Shown here: piece by piece, positions 11,901 through 22,285 of the stretch
Numbering within the stretch: the stretch's first letter is position 1
Layout: every line of letters begins with the position of its first letter
Assembly (NCBI GenBank): GCA_943737045.1
Contig: CALSFV010000009.1
Location: 868,001-932,000, forward strand
Origin: Parapristionchus giblindavisi
Lineage: Eukaryota > Nematoda > Chromadorea > Rhabditida > Diplogasteridae
DNA: 64,000 nt
Reading direction: 5' to 3'
Notes under the pieces: model-generated
What the model saw: the letters and a program-made list of their open reading frames with translations, nothing else
The model's database searches: none
What the model was told of the DNA's origin: nothing
Program-made: the position numbers and the translations under genes

Positions 11901-14900
11901 GTGCACACAGAGAAAAAGCTGTAACTGGGAGCACACATTCGGCAGTCCCAGCTCGTCCACCATTCCCCCGTGTGTTCACAGAAACAGACAAAATGAGTGT
12001 TCTTAAGAGCACGCGCGGGGGTGTTATATGAAGCACTCAAATGGCTGTAAATATCCCCCCCCCCCCCCGACCAGGCTGGATCCTTCCCATACTTTTGTTT
12101 TTTTCAGTCCATAACATTTATTTCGTTGTATAATATGTCAGTTTAACCGTAATCATCATAGTATAAGATAAGGATTTATCATAGAAATCATCAGCACAAC
12201 AATTCAACGGTAATTTATCATCCAGAAACTGGTTTTAGTCACAACAAAGAGCAAAAAAAAATGGCAAAAATCAATAACTTTCATTGTTGAGAAAGAGCCT
12301 ATTGAGTGGTCTTGCAGTGATGTCCATAGCCGAGTGCTCGCAACCATTGAATGAAGAAGACGCTGTAATCATACGATATAATTAGATCGATAAATCAAAC
12401 TTTAACTCGCTTCTCGGCCTTTTGGCTAAGATCAAAGTGTAACTAATACATTTTGCCTGGGGCGATCGATTCGGCAACGGATCATAAACCGGGTTGGGAA
12501 TTGGCCGAGGTCGAAAAGTTCACGATTAGTTTTATTTATCTGGATACCGTAAACCGAACTACTGTAAGCTAGCTACCGTACCCTATATAGCATTGTGGCG
12601 AAGTTCACTTACGGTGCGTGAATTTTATGGGATTGAGAAATATATAAATAAAATATGTTCAACCAGCTGAGCGTGAATATAAAACTAATTCCGAAAATAA
12701 AGTCAGTTCATGATACACCACTGCATTTAGTATCACTGTGACTACTGTTACTGTAAGCGGAGTACGGTATTAAGGTCGGTCTAGCCCCCTCCCTCTCCGG
12801 CCTTTAAAACGCACCAGCATTTGCAGTGAACTTCGCCACAATACTATAGGATACGGTAGCTATAATACGGTTGTTCGTGTTATGGTATCCAGAAAAAGAA
12901 AAGCTGGCTCACCATTGATACAGTGGCAAATTGTATTTGGTCTCGGACAATCGTGAATTTTTCCACTTCGGCCAATTCTCAACCGTAAACCCCGGGACGA
13001 TAAAAAAAATCAGTTCTCGATTCCTGACGGTTACGGTAGCCCATTACCGTTCACACATATTGATACGAATGGTGCAGCTTTTGTTTCCATAGACCAACTC
13101 CCAACGATCCGTTGCCGAATCGATCGCCGGGCGATCATCGCTCCCAACCCCTCGTTCATACTTAGAACCTTGGCTAGATATGGTCTTCAATAAATGAATA
13201 CATCGATACTTACCCTCACGTCGCACTCCATCTGATTGTGAGCCATCTCTGTAGACGAATGCGCCAGGCGAGCGAGCTCTGGAACAAACCCAAATCAATA
13301 AATCAACGTTTAAATGTCACAAGTCAATCGATAAGCCAGAGAGTACTGTACATTTCAAAATTTCTCTTATTTTCATCAATATGCCTATTCTCTAAATTGA
13401 GACAGGAAGGAGACGAGGACCGAACCCGTGTCTAGTGAATAGAACCCGGCATAAATTATAGATTGAAGTACCAACTCATTGTTCACATAAACCAATCAAT
13501 AAACCCTTTCTCAGAGTTGAAAAAATTAAATAACATCAAAAACAAATCAATAAACTACCGTACCTTCGATCACGGAAATTCTTAACTGTATCAACGTAAG
13601 AGGCGTTCTCTCGCTGACAAATGGTCGATTCCCTCATCTCATTCCTCGTTATGTGTGCTTACCGTACACTCGACTACAGTAATCTGCAAAGAAAATCAAT
13701 AAATGTTAATAAATCAATAAATAATCAACTCATTATATGAATAAAGTATGACTATAGGCCATTACTACTCGCAAACCTACATTACTGTAACAATGTCAAA
13801 AGCAAATTCACTACTGTAATCTGTCCAATCACAAACTGACTACCGTAATCTTCCCAATCGCAAAGTGACTACCGTACCTTGCACTCTCTTCATCTCCAGC
13901 TTCTGTCGTTCATCCTTCTTGAGGGTGAACAATGGTCAGGGTGGCTTGCCGAACGATTCGCCCTCCAGTTGTCGTTGCAGCCGCTCGTACTCGCCTCGGG
14001 AACAGGGTACTGTAAAGAGGTACTGTAATAAGGGATATTGTAAAAAGAGTAAGCCAATAGCTGAGCGCGGTACTGCAATCTAATGTGGGGTTCAAAAGTA
14101 ACGAAATGAAAAAGAGTGTGCAAAATGAGGAGAGTTTTATCTGCTTACCTTCTCTTTTCGTCACTTTGAGCAGAGCATAATCGATAGTGGGCTGGTATGA
14201 AGGGATAAAAATAGGAATATTTTGTTTTTTTTTATTTTTTTCATACAAATAGGAATATTTTGTATTTGTATTATTTTGGATTTTGTATTAATATAAATGG
14301 CAACAACTAAATCACTGAAATTCCATGAATTTCGAGCTCTCTCTTTATACCCTTGCTACACTACCAATTCTCTCCAATATTACAGCTACAGTACCGTAAC
14401 CGCAATTCCACCGTAATCCCATCCCAGTCTACCGTACTCAATTCTCCTCTCCACTCCATATAGCCTACCTATACCCTATACCTATACCTATATCTCATAC
14501 CTCGCGGGATGCAACAAGAGAACATCCAGTTGCTTCGTAACTCCACCAATTGCCTCTTCCCAATTGGTTACATTCTCTCGTCTGATACCATACTCGCGAA
14601 TCAATTCCTTCTCCAGCGTATCACCTGCAAATTAACGTCAGTTACGATAACCAAAAAAGTACAACCGAAACATTCAAATCGGGAGAAAAACACTCCAATA
14701 TTGCACGGCCACTGCATCCAATACATAGACTACCGTAAACCCAGCGCATATAAACTACTATATCGCATCTCCTACCGTATAGACTGGGCTACTAGGTTTA
14801 GGGCTACAAAGATAACATACACTGCGGGAGATTACGACATAGGATACATTATAAATACCATAAGGAATAACAATCGCTCTCGACCGAGAAAGAGGGGCCC

Positions 14901-17900
14901 AAAGAAGGTGCAGAAAAAAAGTACAAAGACTTATATGACACCCTAATAGTATCATTCCAGAAGCTATCCGGTTACTTTGAAATGATACTAGACTACTCGG
15001 CGGTACGTTGACAGTCTGCAGACTACAAGACTCAATTAATTCACTGTTACTGTACTTTGATAATGGATATAGCTGCACACCATAGGTCGAAAAGTATGTT
15101 ACAAAGTACCAAGCCTGACCTGATGTTGATATCGATCGATTCCTTTGCACTCTCGACCAATCAGCGCTCGAAGCGATCTCCCGACGTCGATCTGAAATAG
15201 GAATAGAATAGAATTTTATTATTATTGTTGTTATTATTCACTTTGTTATTTACACGTAAACAATATTTTATTGTTCTGAGCAAAATTAGATTTGATTTCG
15301 GATAGTTTACGATAGGGCATTGCATACTCATAAAAAGTTCAAATGGTATGAAATTGAAACACAAAACAGGATTAATCAATAATTATGGTATTGACCATAG
15401 TAGGATTGCCTGATGTACTACGTTATCATACGTTTTCGGTACCCTCGCCGTTTATTTTTATATTGTGGGGCAATTCTCGAAATAGGGTGGGTTGATTCAC
15501 AAAATTCGTTATTTTCGCTAAAAAAAATCGTCATTTTCAGCTTCCTTTTTTATCAAGTGGCCTAAAATGGACCTTATATAGTGGGTCAATCCTCGCACTG
15601 CGAGGGTATGGCAATGCATGTACGTTATTTGGACTCGCAGCGTCTAGAAGCCAAATCTTGCCGAGTAAATGGGGTTTATACGGCCTACGCAAGTGAGTTG
15701 TCAAAAATCGGAGTGTGCTGAGTAAAATGTAAGGAAACAAATAAACACCCACACTCTCCGCATCTGTGTCCACGAACAGAACGGAGTAGCCGCAGTTGCA
15801 GTACTCCACCATCGTGCAGATCGGCAGCGTCCACACCTGAACATATTCATTAATTGATTTATTTATTCACATGACGTCATTTTGATCAACTATGAAATAT
15901 GAATAGCTTGTTAATGATTGACAGCGCAGCAATAATAATAAAATCAATGCTTGACTAACGATAAAGTATTTGTAGGCAACGAAACACGGATTCAAAGTCA
16001 ATTGTCGATTGATAAATTACGACTATTGATGGCTCATACGTTAATTCAACAAATTATAAAATCAATCGATAATTCACAAACTAAAGTACCTGAACTGTGT
16101 GCAGTGTGGCGACTCGGCGAACGGTGACTTGGGCGGGCGCCACGGGATCCTGTAAATAACAAAGTTAGGTGTGAAACTATTATCGCTGGAAATTAAAATC
16201 AAGTAGGAGGGACGCAAAAATATCATTTTGAACGAATTTTGGCTAAATCTAGTGGGTCAGGTGTCAAAATCACTTAACCGTATAGGACGGACGTCCGAAA
16301 ATGCCGCGGCATTTCTGGACGTCCGTCCTATACGGATCACACCATTGAACCGTATAGAACGGACGTCCAGAAATGCCGCGGCATTTTCGGACGTCCGTCC
16401 TATACGGAGCACCCGTAAAGGACGGACGTTCGAAAACACCGTGGATAGCGGGCCGCGGCGGCCCACTGTCCACGGTGTTTATAATAGACTGCTAACGGTG
16501 AAAAGATCGATGGAGTATTTTATCAATAAGGTAATGTCGATCCTAAGCCTAAGCTAGAGCCATAACCAAAGGTACTCGATTAATTGATGGTAGTATGGAT
16601 CAATAGAGTAGCGTTCCTATAGCGTGGAGAGAGCGGACATTGTGAATTTGGCAAAATGCCTTTTTTTGATAACTATGATGTACAATCGTAAACATGGTTA
16701 GTCCATATTTAAAGTCCACAACAGACAACAAAATGATAAACGCAAAACATACAGTACCGTGCAAAAGTATATCCACTTTTGCTTTTTTCGTCATAACTTT
16801 TTTCAAACTCAACCGATCATGTCCAGCTTTTCAGGGATTATTTTGAGAGTGTTTTCACGTGTTTTACACGACCAGCTAACCCGGGTAAACTCTTTCGGTG
16901 AAATTTATTTCGAATTTATCAAAAGTCACAAAAGTGAGATTTTCGTTTTCTCCGATTTCGTCATAATTTTCTCATGCATTTCGCAACCAATGTGTGTTAA
17001 ATCGGTTAAAAACAACGAAAAGGCCTCTGCGGAGCAAGAATCTAGCGATATCCGAGTTAGAATCCATTCGTCGTGGACGTCAGATGGGACTGTCCGCAGT
17101 CACCCTCTCACAGCAGTTCCGGATGTCTGTTTCGACCATTTACAAGGGCAACACAGCTAGAAGCGAAGCTCAAACAATGAAGAAAACTAATGGACGACCT
17201 CACAAGACGTCCGCGATATCTAATCGTCGGATTACTTGCATCTCGAAGGAGAACCCGAGGCTCAATGCAAGGGACATCAATCAGGAACAGGTGGAATTTC
17301 ACCAAATTGGGGTACCTAAAGCTTCTAAACATGTATGAAAAGATGTTTGAGGTGTCCATGTACATTGTGCAGTCGTGTTCGTGTGTCGGGACTATTCGAA
17401 CGTCGGCATGTCTAGAAACCGCTGATCCACGAAGCGATTCGCAAAGCAAGAATCGCATGGGCAAAAGAGCACATTCATTCAACCCCCTAACAATAGAAGT
17501 AGGTTGCATTCTCAGACTAAATCAAGTTTCTGATGATCGGTACGGGGTGAATAACCCATGATAGTCGACCGGTTGGTACTAGATTTGATTTGAAGTGCTA
17601 GCTGGCCTCCGTGAAGGATCATTGATGTTGTAGAGTTGTTTCTCTGTAGATGTTGTTGCCCTCCTGGTCCATATGAATGGAATTATGAGTAAGGAGGACA
17701 AGGTCAATATCCTAGAGACCTATTTCATTCCCTCAGACATCTTTTCAGCCAAGTTTAGAAGCTTTAGGTACCCCAATTTAGTGAAATTCCGCCAGTTCCT
17801 GATTGATGTCCCTTGCATTAAGGGGTTCTCCTTCGAGATCAGACGATTAGATATCGCGGACGTCTTGTGAGGTCGTCCATAAGTTTTCTTCATTGTTTGA

Positions 17901-20558
17901 GCATCGCTTCTAGCTGTGTTGCCCTTGTAAATGTTCGAAACAGACATCCGGAACTGCTGTGAGAGGGTGACTGCGGACAGTCCCATCTGACGTCCACGAC
18001 GAATGTATTCTAACTCGGATATCGCTAGATTCTTGCTCCCAAGAGGCCTTTTCTTTGTTTTGAAACGATTTAACACACATTGGTAGCGAAATGCGAGAGA
18101 AAATTATGTCGAAATCGAAGAAAACGAAAATCTCACTTTTGTGACTTTTGATAAAATCGAAATAAATTTTACCGTAATAGTTCATCCGGGTTAATTGGTC
18201 GTGTAAAACACGTGAAAACACTCTCAAAATAATCCTTGAAAAGCTGGACATGATCGGTTGAGTTAGAAAAAAGTTATGACGAAAAAAGCAAAAGTGGATA
18301 TACTTTTGCACGGTACTGTACGTGGGCGCGTGAAAACGAATTCTTTTTGCACACCTTCCCTTGCATGGCCTTGAGCATAGCTTTGCCTCGCAAAAATTGT
18401 TGTTTAGAATTTAATTTAATTTTTCGTTCCGGTTTTGTCGGATTTCGTACCGGACGGAGGCACAAAAAGGGCGCGGATATTAAAGGAACTCTGCAGATTG
18501 TATAGAGTAACTGAATCGATAGAATATGTAAATGAATCAGTAGAGTAGTGCACGCAGAGAAAAAACCCTAAGGGTTGTAAACCCTAACCCAAATCCTAAG
18601 GAATTGCAGAGACAAAACCCTTACTATTAAGGGTTTGGCCAGAGCGCCAACTAGGGTTTTAAACCCTTGCATTTAAGGGTTTTTTCTCTGAGTGTGCGGA
18701 CTCTAAGCCTAAGCATACCTTAACTAAGGAATTCTGCTGAGTGTGAACAGTAGCTGAATAGATAAAATACTTAAATGAATCAGTAGAGTAGTGCGGACTC
18801 TAAGCCTAAGCATACCTTAACTAAGGAACTCTGCTGAGTGTGAACAGTAACTGAATCGATAGAATACTTAAATGAATCAGTAGAGTACTGCGGACTCTAA
18901 GCCTATGCATACTTAAATGAATCAGTAGAGTAGTGCAGACTCTAAGCCTAAGCAAAACAATAATAAACATAGTCAGTCCATATTAAACATAATGAGAAAA
19001 TTTCATAATACAACACAATTTTTCATCCCGATCGTGTCATCATTTCATTCAACGCTAAATATCCGCCGCGGCATTTCCGGACGTCCGTCCTTTACGGGTG
19101 ATCCGTATAGGACGGACGTCCGAAAATGCCGCGGCATTTCTGGACGTCCGTCCTATACGGATCACAGTCAAAATCGGTATCAAAGTCATTTGTGGCAGTA
19201 TGTATGAACAACGGAAAACCTTTTTCCATGAAAATGTGACGTTTAGTTGAACGCTTTCCGTTGTTCATGCATACGGCCACAGAAAAAAACATTTTACTGG
19301 CCGTATACACAGTCAACCAGAAACTATTTTACGTTAAAACTGAGTTTAAAAAATGAATTCCATGGAATACGCGACAAAGCATACGACCACTGCAATCAAT
19401 AAAACGTAAACGATCAAGTTTTACTTAATGTTGACATCACACAATAAGGATATACACAAATATATCAGGAAATATAACGAAAATGTAAATTGAAATAAGT
19501 GCGCACAAAGTACGTCAGGAACTATCGAACGCGCCAACGCATACTCGCTTGCGCATTCCACGAGCAACAGCTTTTGAGTGCTCTACAGTATACACATAAA
19601 AGTGTTCAGAAGTGAACACGATGAGTGTTATTTTTAACACCCACCGTGTCGCAAATCAATTTACAGCTTTTCAATTTACAGCTTTTTCTCTGTGTGTGGA
19701 AACTCGCACAATTCCAACCTCTCGACACCTACTTTGGGAGAATATTGATGTGATATTTTTTGTATAGGATGACTTACATTGTTAATGATTAATTTTAGAA
19801 GATTTTTAAGTGGGGAATTCGGTATTTATTGATTTTATGAAATTCCTGATTTATTGATTATCCAGGTATCGATCTTCCCCATGATGATGGTTGCGATGAT
19901 GCTCTGGCGTCCGATGAAGGCACTCTTCTCCGTCAACGCCACCTTCCAATCACTCGAGGTATACGGTAGTTTTATTGATTGATCACGATCCTGGGGTATA
20001 CGGTATTTTTATTGATCGGATTACGATCCCAGGGTATACGGTAGTTTTATTGATTGAATTACGATCCCAGGGTATACGGTAGTTATATTGATTGGATTAC
20101 GATCCCAGGGTATACGGTAGTTATTGATTCGTGATATCATTATGCCATTACGGATTCCGTAGCACACAGGAGTTATTGATCGATTACGATGCCGAAGTAG
20201 TTGTTGATTTTCTAATATCATTATGGCATTACGGATTCCATACGGTGGTTATTGACTGATTTCTGTATCCGATGTTATACGGTAGCTTTATTGATTTATT
20301 GATTACAGAGTGAGGACACTGGTTCTCTTCTACTCAGCAAGATCGTCTTCTGTCTCGGCAATCTCGGAGCCATTGCACTCGCCATTTACAAGGTTTGATC
20401 TTTGATCTTTGATCTCTGTTTGTAGTTTGATCTCTGATCTTTGATCTTTTAAGGTACACACCATGGGACTGCTGCCCAATACTCCTTCGGATTGGCTCGA
20501 ATTCCAACCCCAGATTGAGCGTGTACAGTACTCTCTCTTCTCATCGTCTTTCGTTTAA
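8994..20558 (+). CDS. EMC4: ER membrane protein complex subunit 4, copy A
   Basis: Exons: 8994-9110, 11625-11750, 19866-19958, 20309-20392, 20454-20558; all junctions phase 0, 174 codons. EMC4 is a subunit of the ER membrane complex that inserts transmembrane proteins. Exon 2 carries [20 protein letters not shown] and MMYMAGRA. Exon 3 carries [20 protein letters not shown] and NATFQSLE. Exon 4 has a hydrophobic segment around [14 protein letters not shown], and exon 5 reads [16 protein letters not shown]. This is the full EMC4 family order with two to three membrane segments. I chose the ATG at 8994 because copies B and C align from it; the upstream ATG at 8939 leads through TACCGTA repeats. 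Intron 1 holds a retrotransposon and intron 2 is 8.1 kb of foreign DNA, yet the coding frame is undamaged. Whether it is spliced correctly is unknown. Confidence 0.85.
9168..11440 (+). mobile_element. 5'-truncated CR1/Jockey-type non-LTR retrotransposon
   Basis: One long frame is open from about 9180 to 11303. It begins in the linker that follows the endonuclease in this class ([20 protein letters not shown]). The reverse transcriptase follows: [20 protein letters not shown], then [13 protein letters not shown] (motif A), [20 protein letters not shown] and YADDVKVYG (catalytic YADD). It ends in the usual CR1-like C-terminal region ([23 protein letters not shown]). The apurinic endonuclease domain is missing. 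The 3' end is a GAAA repeat tail, and AGATTGTA at 9160-9167 and 11441-11448 forms a target duplication. Copy B of the EMC4 intron lacks the insertion. The frame is intact, so the insertion looks young. Confidence 0.9.
11908..12052. mobile_element. MITE with CACACAGAGAAAAAGCTG end
   Basis: It begins CACACAGAGAAAAAGCTGTAA and contains GTGTTC/GAGCAC motifs and TGGCTGTAAA at its far side, followed by a C-run at about 12058-12069. An inverted relative ends TTTACAGCTTTTTCTCTGTG at 19678-19700. Together they bracket most of the foreign DNA in EMC4-A intron 2. Members with CACTCAGAAAAA ends occur at 42735 and 56660. Confidence 0.5.
12408..12443 (+). ncRNA. U2 snRNA 5' fragment (pseudogene)
   Basis: CGCTTCTCGGCCTTTTGGCT followed by AAGATCAAAGTGTA is the highly conserved 5' end of U2 small nuclear RNA (stem-loop I). 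Similarity stops just before the branch-point recognition segment: the expected GTAGTA is replaced by ACTAATA, and no Sm site or stem II is visible. It is therefore a truncated fragment, directly abutting the palindrome that starts at about 12455. Confidence 0.75.
12455..13127. mobile_element. Foldback palindrome beside the U2 fragment
   Basis: GGGGCGATCGATTCGGCAAC near 12459 is matched in reverse at 13098-13127. GTGGCGAAGTTCACTTACGG near 12595 is matched in reverse at 12825-12842. The right arm carries an extra 100 bp (about 12998-13095) related to 2538-2640, so it is itself interrupted. No coding sequence. Confidence 0.65.
13214..13280 (-). pseudogene. Exon-like fragment, minus strand
   Basis: The minus-strand frame reads [20 protein letters not shown] and ends at a GTAAGT donor. 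It lies downstream of the polymerase epsilon fragments in transcription order. I do not recognise the family. It may be part of the same captured gene or a separate fragment. Confidence 0.35.
13564..14009 (-). pseudogene. POLE: DNA polymerase epsilon catalytic subunit exon fragments
   Basis: Two minus-strand exons are visible. Exon 13878-14009 reads [18 protein letters not shown], then [17 protein letters not shown] before a GTACGG donor. Exon 13564-13657 reads [18 protein letters not shown] and [13 protein letters not shown] before a GTACGG donor. The order and the motifs (SxxEYxRxQxQLE; HITxxExxxxTICQREN; VDTVxxFRDRR) match the stretch of POLE ahead of the palm motifs. An in-frame TGA at 13936-13938 interrupts the first exon, and the short piece expected between the exons is not found. 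The rest of the 2,000-residue enzyme is absent. It lies antisense within EMC4-A intron 2, so it is a captured or transposed gene fragment. Confidence 0.75.
14501..16149 (-). pseudogene. Unidentified multi-exon gene fragment, minus strand
   Basis: Four exon-like segments with matching splice sites read on the minus strand. 16090-16149 gives [20 protein letters not shown]. 15749-15836 gives [20 protein letters not shown] and [10 protein letters not shown]. About 15120-15191 is less certain. 14501-14624 gives [20 protein letters not shown] then [20 protein letters not shown]. The first two join in phase. Composition and splice signals are those of genuine coding DNA, but I do not recognise the family. 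The fragment lies upstream (in transcription order) of the POLE exons and could be the 5' part of the same captured gene or a second one. Confidence 0.5.
16262..16484. repeat. Cluster of GACGGACGTCC palindromes and a GC hairpin
   Basis: Four copies of CGTATAGGACGGACGTCCG (alternating orientation, each pair centred on GCCGCGGC) occupy 16275-16412. They are followed by a hairpin with AACACCGTGGA arms around GGGCCGCGGCGGCCC at about 16433-16480. A second pair of the same units lies at 19066-19168. The translated frames are repeat artefacts. Confidence 0.75.
16752..18318. mobile_element. Palindromic Tc1-like element 1
   Basis: Ends are CAGTACCGTGCAAAAGTATA and its complement, flanked by TA on both sides. 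The arms run about 580 bp inward and both carry the same transposase N-terminal segment ([20 protein letters not shown], a helix-turn-helix region): + from about 17050 and - from about 18050. The centre holds a later piece of the transposase (about 17665-17735, + frame, [19 protein letters not shown]) that runs straight into the reversed N-terminal part. All frames are broken. It is a non-autonomous derivative in which the second half has been replaced by an inverted copy of the first. Confidence 0.85.
18482..18960. repeat. Tandem CTCTAAGCCTAAGC repeat
   Basis: Units of roughly 110 bp contain AACTCTGCTGAGTGTGAACAG, AATGAATCAGTAGAGTAGTG and GGACTCTAAGCCTAAGCATA. About three full units and a partial one are visible. 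Sequence related to the unit also lies left of the palindromic Tc1 element (16535-16560). Confidence 0.7.
18554..18700. mobile_element. MITE inserted in a tandem repeat unit
   Basis: Ends are CACGCAGAGAAAAAACCCT and its inverted counterpart in AGGGTTTTTTCTCTGAGTGTG. Neighbouring repeat units read AGTAGTGCGGACTC without interruption. The filled unit has AGTAGTG before and GTGCGGACTC after the element, compatible with a 3 bp GTG duplication. The interior AACCCTAACCC is not telomeric. Confidence 0.6.
19590..19700. mobile_element. MITE end, inverse of the one at 11908
   Basis: It contains GTGTTCAGAAGTGAACACGA and ends TTTACAGCTTTTTCTCTGTGTG. It lies some 130 bp before homology with EMC4-B intron 2 resumes near 19833. 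Confidence 0.45.
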
Positions 20559-20939
20559 ATCGATAATCATTCCATGATTCAGGGAATCCTGAATCAAGCA
20601 CACATTATTGATTGATTTCCCCATTTATATTATTGTTCAGAAGCAAAAAAGCAGCCTCCCAAGATTGTGATATGTAATCGTAATAATATTGTAATAATGA
20701 TTTTTGTAAACAGTATAAATAATTTGACAAAGTGGATTTGTACATGGTTTTGTGCAAAGCATCTTAGACAGGTAAACAAAATTGCAACAGAAACAGCTGT
20801 CACAGTACATGCTAGGTTGCGTGCACCTGGACAGACTTAAAATGGGTTTTATTTTTTTTTAAATATTTACAAACAAAAGTTCTCACTAACGAAGTTTACT
20901 GTGGTGTACTGCAGCGTTAGTTCTATTCGATTCTATGAT

Positions 20940-21215
20940 GTTTTTTCATTATCTTTACTAGAAAGGAACAAGACGAAGCATTGCTCGGAATCATTCGGAA
21001 GATTGAGGAGTTCGTGAAACATATATCTCACAGGTGGTCGTTGTAGGCTCTTGAATGCCCATGCATTCGCTCAATTGTTCTACCATATCCTCTCGGACTG
21101 ATTGTAATCTGTTTTCACGGCTCACGATTTTAAAACTAACTGATTTTAAAAATCCTATAGGAGCGAAAAAAATATAGTGGGTCGATCTAGAAAAATCGTT
21201 ATTTCTTTGCAATCT
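20940..21215 (-). pseudogene. Degenerate coding fragment downstream of EMC4, copy 1
   Basis: The minus strand reads SVREDMVEQLSECMGIQEPT and TTTCEIYVS. Related DNA follows EMC4-B (36895-37100) and lies at 50250-50460, where the frame is NECMRDKEPTTTTCEKYVP. It is convergent with EMC4 and belongs to the duplicated unit. Family not recognised. The AAGCTTATATAGTGGGTCGA-type repeat after it recurs at 15575 and 37200. Confidence 0.4.
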
Positions 21216-21914
21216 TTCGCATAATAATGAAGCTTATATAGTGGGTCGATTCTGAAAATGAGCCGTATGCAGTGGTGGTTCGATCCTCACATTGTGAGGG
21301 GTATATATTTTATCTACGCCCGAGAGCGCAACGAGAACAATTAGAAAATACGAGTGAAACATAATGATAGATGATGATAATGACTCTCACTATGGTGAAT
21401 AAAAGGGGGTGGGGGGTGCATAAGGTAAGAAATATATAGAGATCAATCAATCAGGCAAACTGGGCTCATCTTGAAAATGTATGATTCCTACATGAAGCGA
21501 TTTTCCAATTTTTCATTTAAAAATTGAGTTCATTCATAAATAATATCTGAAAAAGAGCTGAACAGCCTTAGTATAACATAAGTTGTCATATGATTTCAGC
21601 GGAGTCAACATTTTATTTATTTATGCCTCTAAATTATGCGGGTATCAATTTTGTAATGCCAAAGTCTATATCTTATCGTTTTGATCTGCACCGGCGGGGT
21701 TTTATAACTAACAAAATAAGAAAAAAACATCAATAAATCTCCAATATCCAATTTTTCTCTCGTTCGTTCAACCAGTTTCATTGGGGTAACAGCATTGTTT
21801 TATTTGTTTGAATATTCATGTTTTAGCAATTCACTTTCTCAATCCTGCGCGAAAAAAACTCAATTGTTCTTATTCTAGTTTTGCGCCTTTAAACTTTTTG
21901 AAGGAATATTAAGG

Positions 21915-21964
<50 letters not shown>

Positions 21965-22285
21965 TAATAATTATATTATTATTATTATCATGTGAAACGA
22001 AGAGGATTTGTTGATGCTTTACAAGATCCACCCGCCACTTCCAAGTTTTATAAACGCCTTATTCTAGGCTGATTCTAATGAAAAATAGTAGTTGACTGCC
22101 TTTGCAATGAAATATACCAATGATCCCTAATTTTCAGTCCGATTTCTCAATTCTCAAAGAAAATTCTCAATTATTCTTATTCTAGTTTTTTTCCTTTAAA
22201 CTTTTTGAAGGAATTATTGTAACTATTTTTCTTAATATTATCATTATTAATATTAATATTAATAATATTGTTCCCTAATTTGCAG
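21216..22285. other. Non-coding DNA with tandem segment and (ATA)n
   Basis: No gene seen. A segment around TCTTATTCTAGTTTT...CCTTTAAACTTTTTGAAGGA occurs twice (21865-21912 and 22170-22215), and a 50 bp AAT tract lies at 21916-21975. Confidence 0.5.

Noticed and set aside
12408..12443. Functional U2 snRNA gene
   Set aside because: Only the first 36 or so bases are present; branch-point recognition sequence and Sm site are absent.
16228..16557. 109-codon ORF on + and overlapping ORFs on -
   Set aside because: They translate the GGACGTCC palindromes; both strands and several frames are open for that reason.
18575..18690. AACCCTAACCC strings looking like telomere repeats
   Set aside because: They are inside a MITE with matched ends and are not tandem TTAGGC, the nematode telomere unit.
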